NCBI GenBank assembly: GCA_035542855.1
Contig: DATKKM010000029.1
Coordinates: 1 to 12,652, forward strand
From: DATKKM01 sp035542855
GTDB lineage: Bacteria > Chloroflexota > Dehalococcoidia > SM23-28-2 > RBG-16-64-32
DNA length: 12,652 nucleotides
Reading direction: 5' to 3'
Positions 12,567 to 12,652 of the stretch are shown in pieces; position 1 is the first letter of the stretch, and each line of letters opens with the position of its first letter. Both the position numbers and the translations under genes were made by a program. Below the pieces are notes generated by a model that was not told the origin of the DNA, did no database searches, and saw only the letters and a program-made list of their open reading frames with translations.

Positions 12567-12652
12567 ATGACTGACACCGTATCCGCCATCGAAGAGGCCG
12601 CACTGCGCGACCTCAAGGCCACCGCAGACCTCGAAGCGCTGGAAGCCTGGCG
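12567..12652 (+). CDS. pheS: Probable phenylalanine-tRNA ligase alpha subunit, first 28 codons
   Basis: Only the N-terminus is in the window. Residues 8-28 (IEEAALRDLKATADLEALEAW) match the start of the PheS coiled-coil arm, where the family reads roughly ALEEI-AA-DLEALEALRVKYLGKKG, and the next codon begins with CG, compatible with the conserved Arg. PheS with PheT charges tRNA-Phe. The class II catalytic domain lies outside, so the call rests on a short stretch. The ATG at 12567 follows a TTGCCG-N18-TATACT promoter by nine bases. A chance resemblance of an unrelated helical protein is the alternative. Confidence 0.72.
   Translation, partial: MTDTVSAIEEAALRDLKATADLEALEAW

Noticed and set aside
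1..12652. tRNA, rRNA, riboswitch, CRISPR or insertion sequence
   Set aside because: No cloverleaf, spaced direct-repeat array, transposase fragment or long terminal repeat was noticed on reading both strands; short structured RNAs could still be missed without a covariance search.

Overview
This is a compact, gene-dense, high-G+C stretch of bacterial chromosome. The gene mix is a paired family III CoA-transferase, a luciferase-like flavin oxidoreductase, an acetoacetate-decarboxylase-like protein, an archaellin-like protein, a Flp pilin and a stand-alone AsnC effector domain. That mix, plus several start codons lying directly behind -10 boxes, suggests a member of the Chloroflexota (Dehalococcoidia/SAR202-like). 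This placement is inferred from content and not proven by any marker in the window. There are 13 protein-coding genes, two of them cut by the window edges. No rRNA, tRNA, CRISPR or transposase was seen.

Layout. (1) Positions 1-1986, minus strand: galactokinase (galK), then a GH36 alpha-galactosidase that overlaps it and runs off the left edge; together they form a galactoside-use operon. (2) Positions 2060-4482, plus strand, divergent from galK: two tandem 403-residue family III CoA-transferase subunits joined by a TGATG overlap. Only the second keeps the catalytic aspartate. (3) Positions 4479-5051, minus strand: an archaellin/type IV pilin-like secreted subunit with calcium-loop motifs, convergent with the CoA-transferase operon and sharing a CTAG with its stop codon. 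(4) Positions 5198-7727, plus strand: a tightly coupled operon of LLM flavin oxidoreductase, acetoacetate-decarboxylase-like protein without the expected catalytic lysine, and a SAM methyltransferase that seems to start at CTG. (5) Positions 7806-9534, plus strand: a TetR regulator with a likely operator in its own promoter, then a Gfo/Idh/MocA dehydrogenase. (6) Positions 9643-9822, plus strand: a Flp pilin whose stop overlaps that of the convergent moeA (9819-11102, minus). (7) Positions 11120-11456: a palindrome, a hairpin terminator and a small AsnC/Lrp effector-domain gene (minus). (8) Positions 11553-12652, plus strand: an aldo/keto reductase, then the first codons of what looks like pheS.

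How the genes may work together. Alpha-galactosidase would release galactose and GalK would phosphorylate it. The CoA-transferase pair probably makes one heteromeric enzyme that activates an organic acid; substrate unknown. The LLM, decarboxylase-like and methyltransferase genes are translationally coupled and probably act on one pathway, which I cannot name. Two unrelated prepilin-type genes sit alone, without their export machinery, so that must be elsewhere in the genome. MoeA and PheS are housekeeping.

The items most worth following up are the archaellin-like gene in an apparently bacterial setting, the catalytic/non-catalytic CoA-transferase pair, the active-site-substituted decarboxylase homologue in an unassigned operon, the CTG start, and the repeated -10-N7-11-ATG arrangement that points to leaderless transcription.
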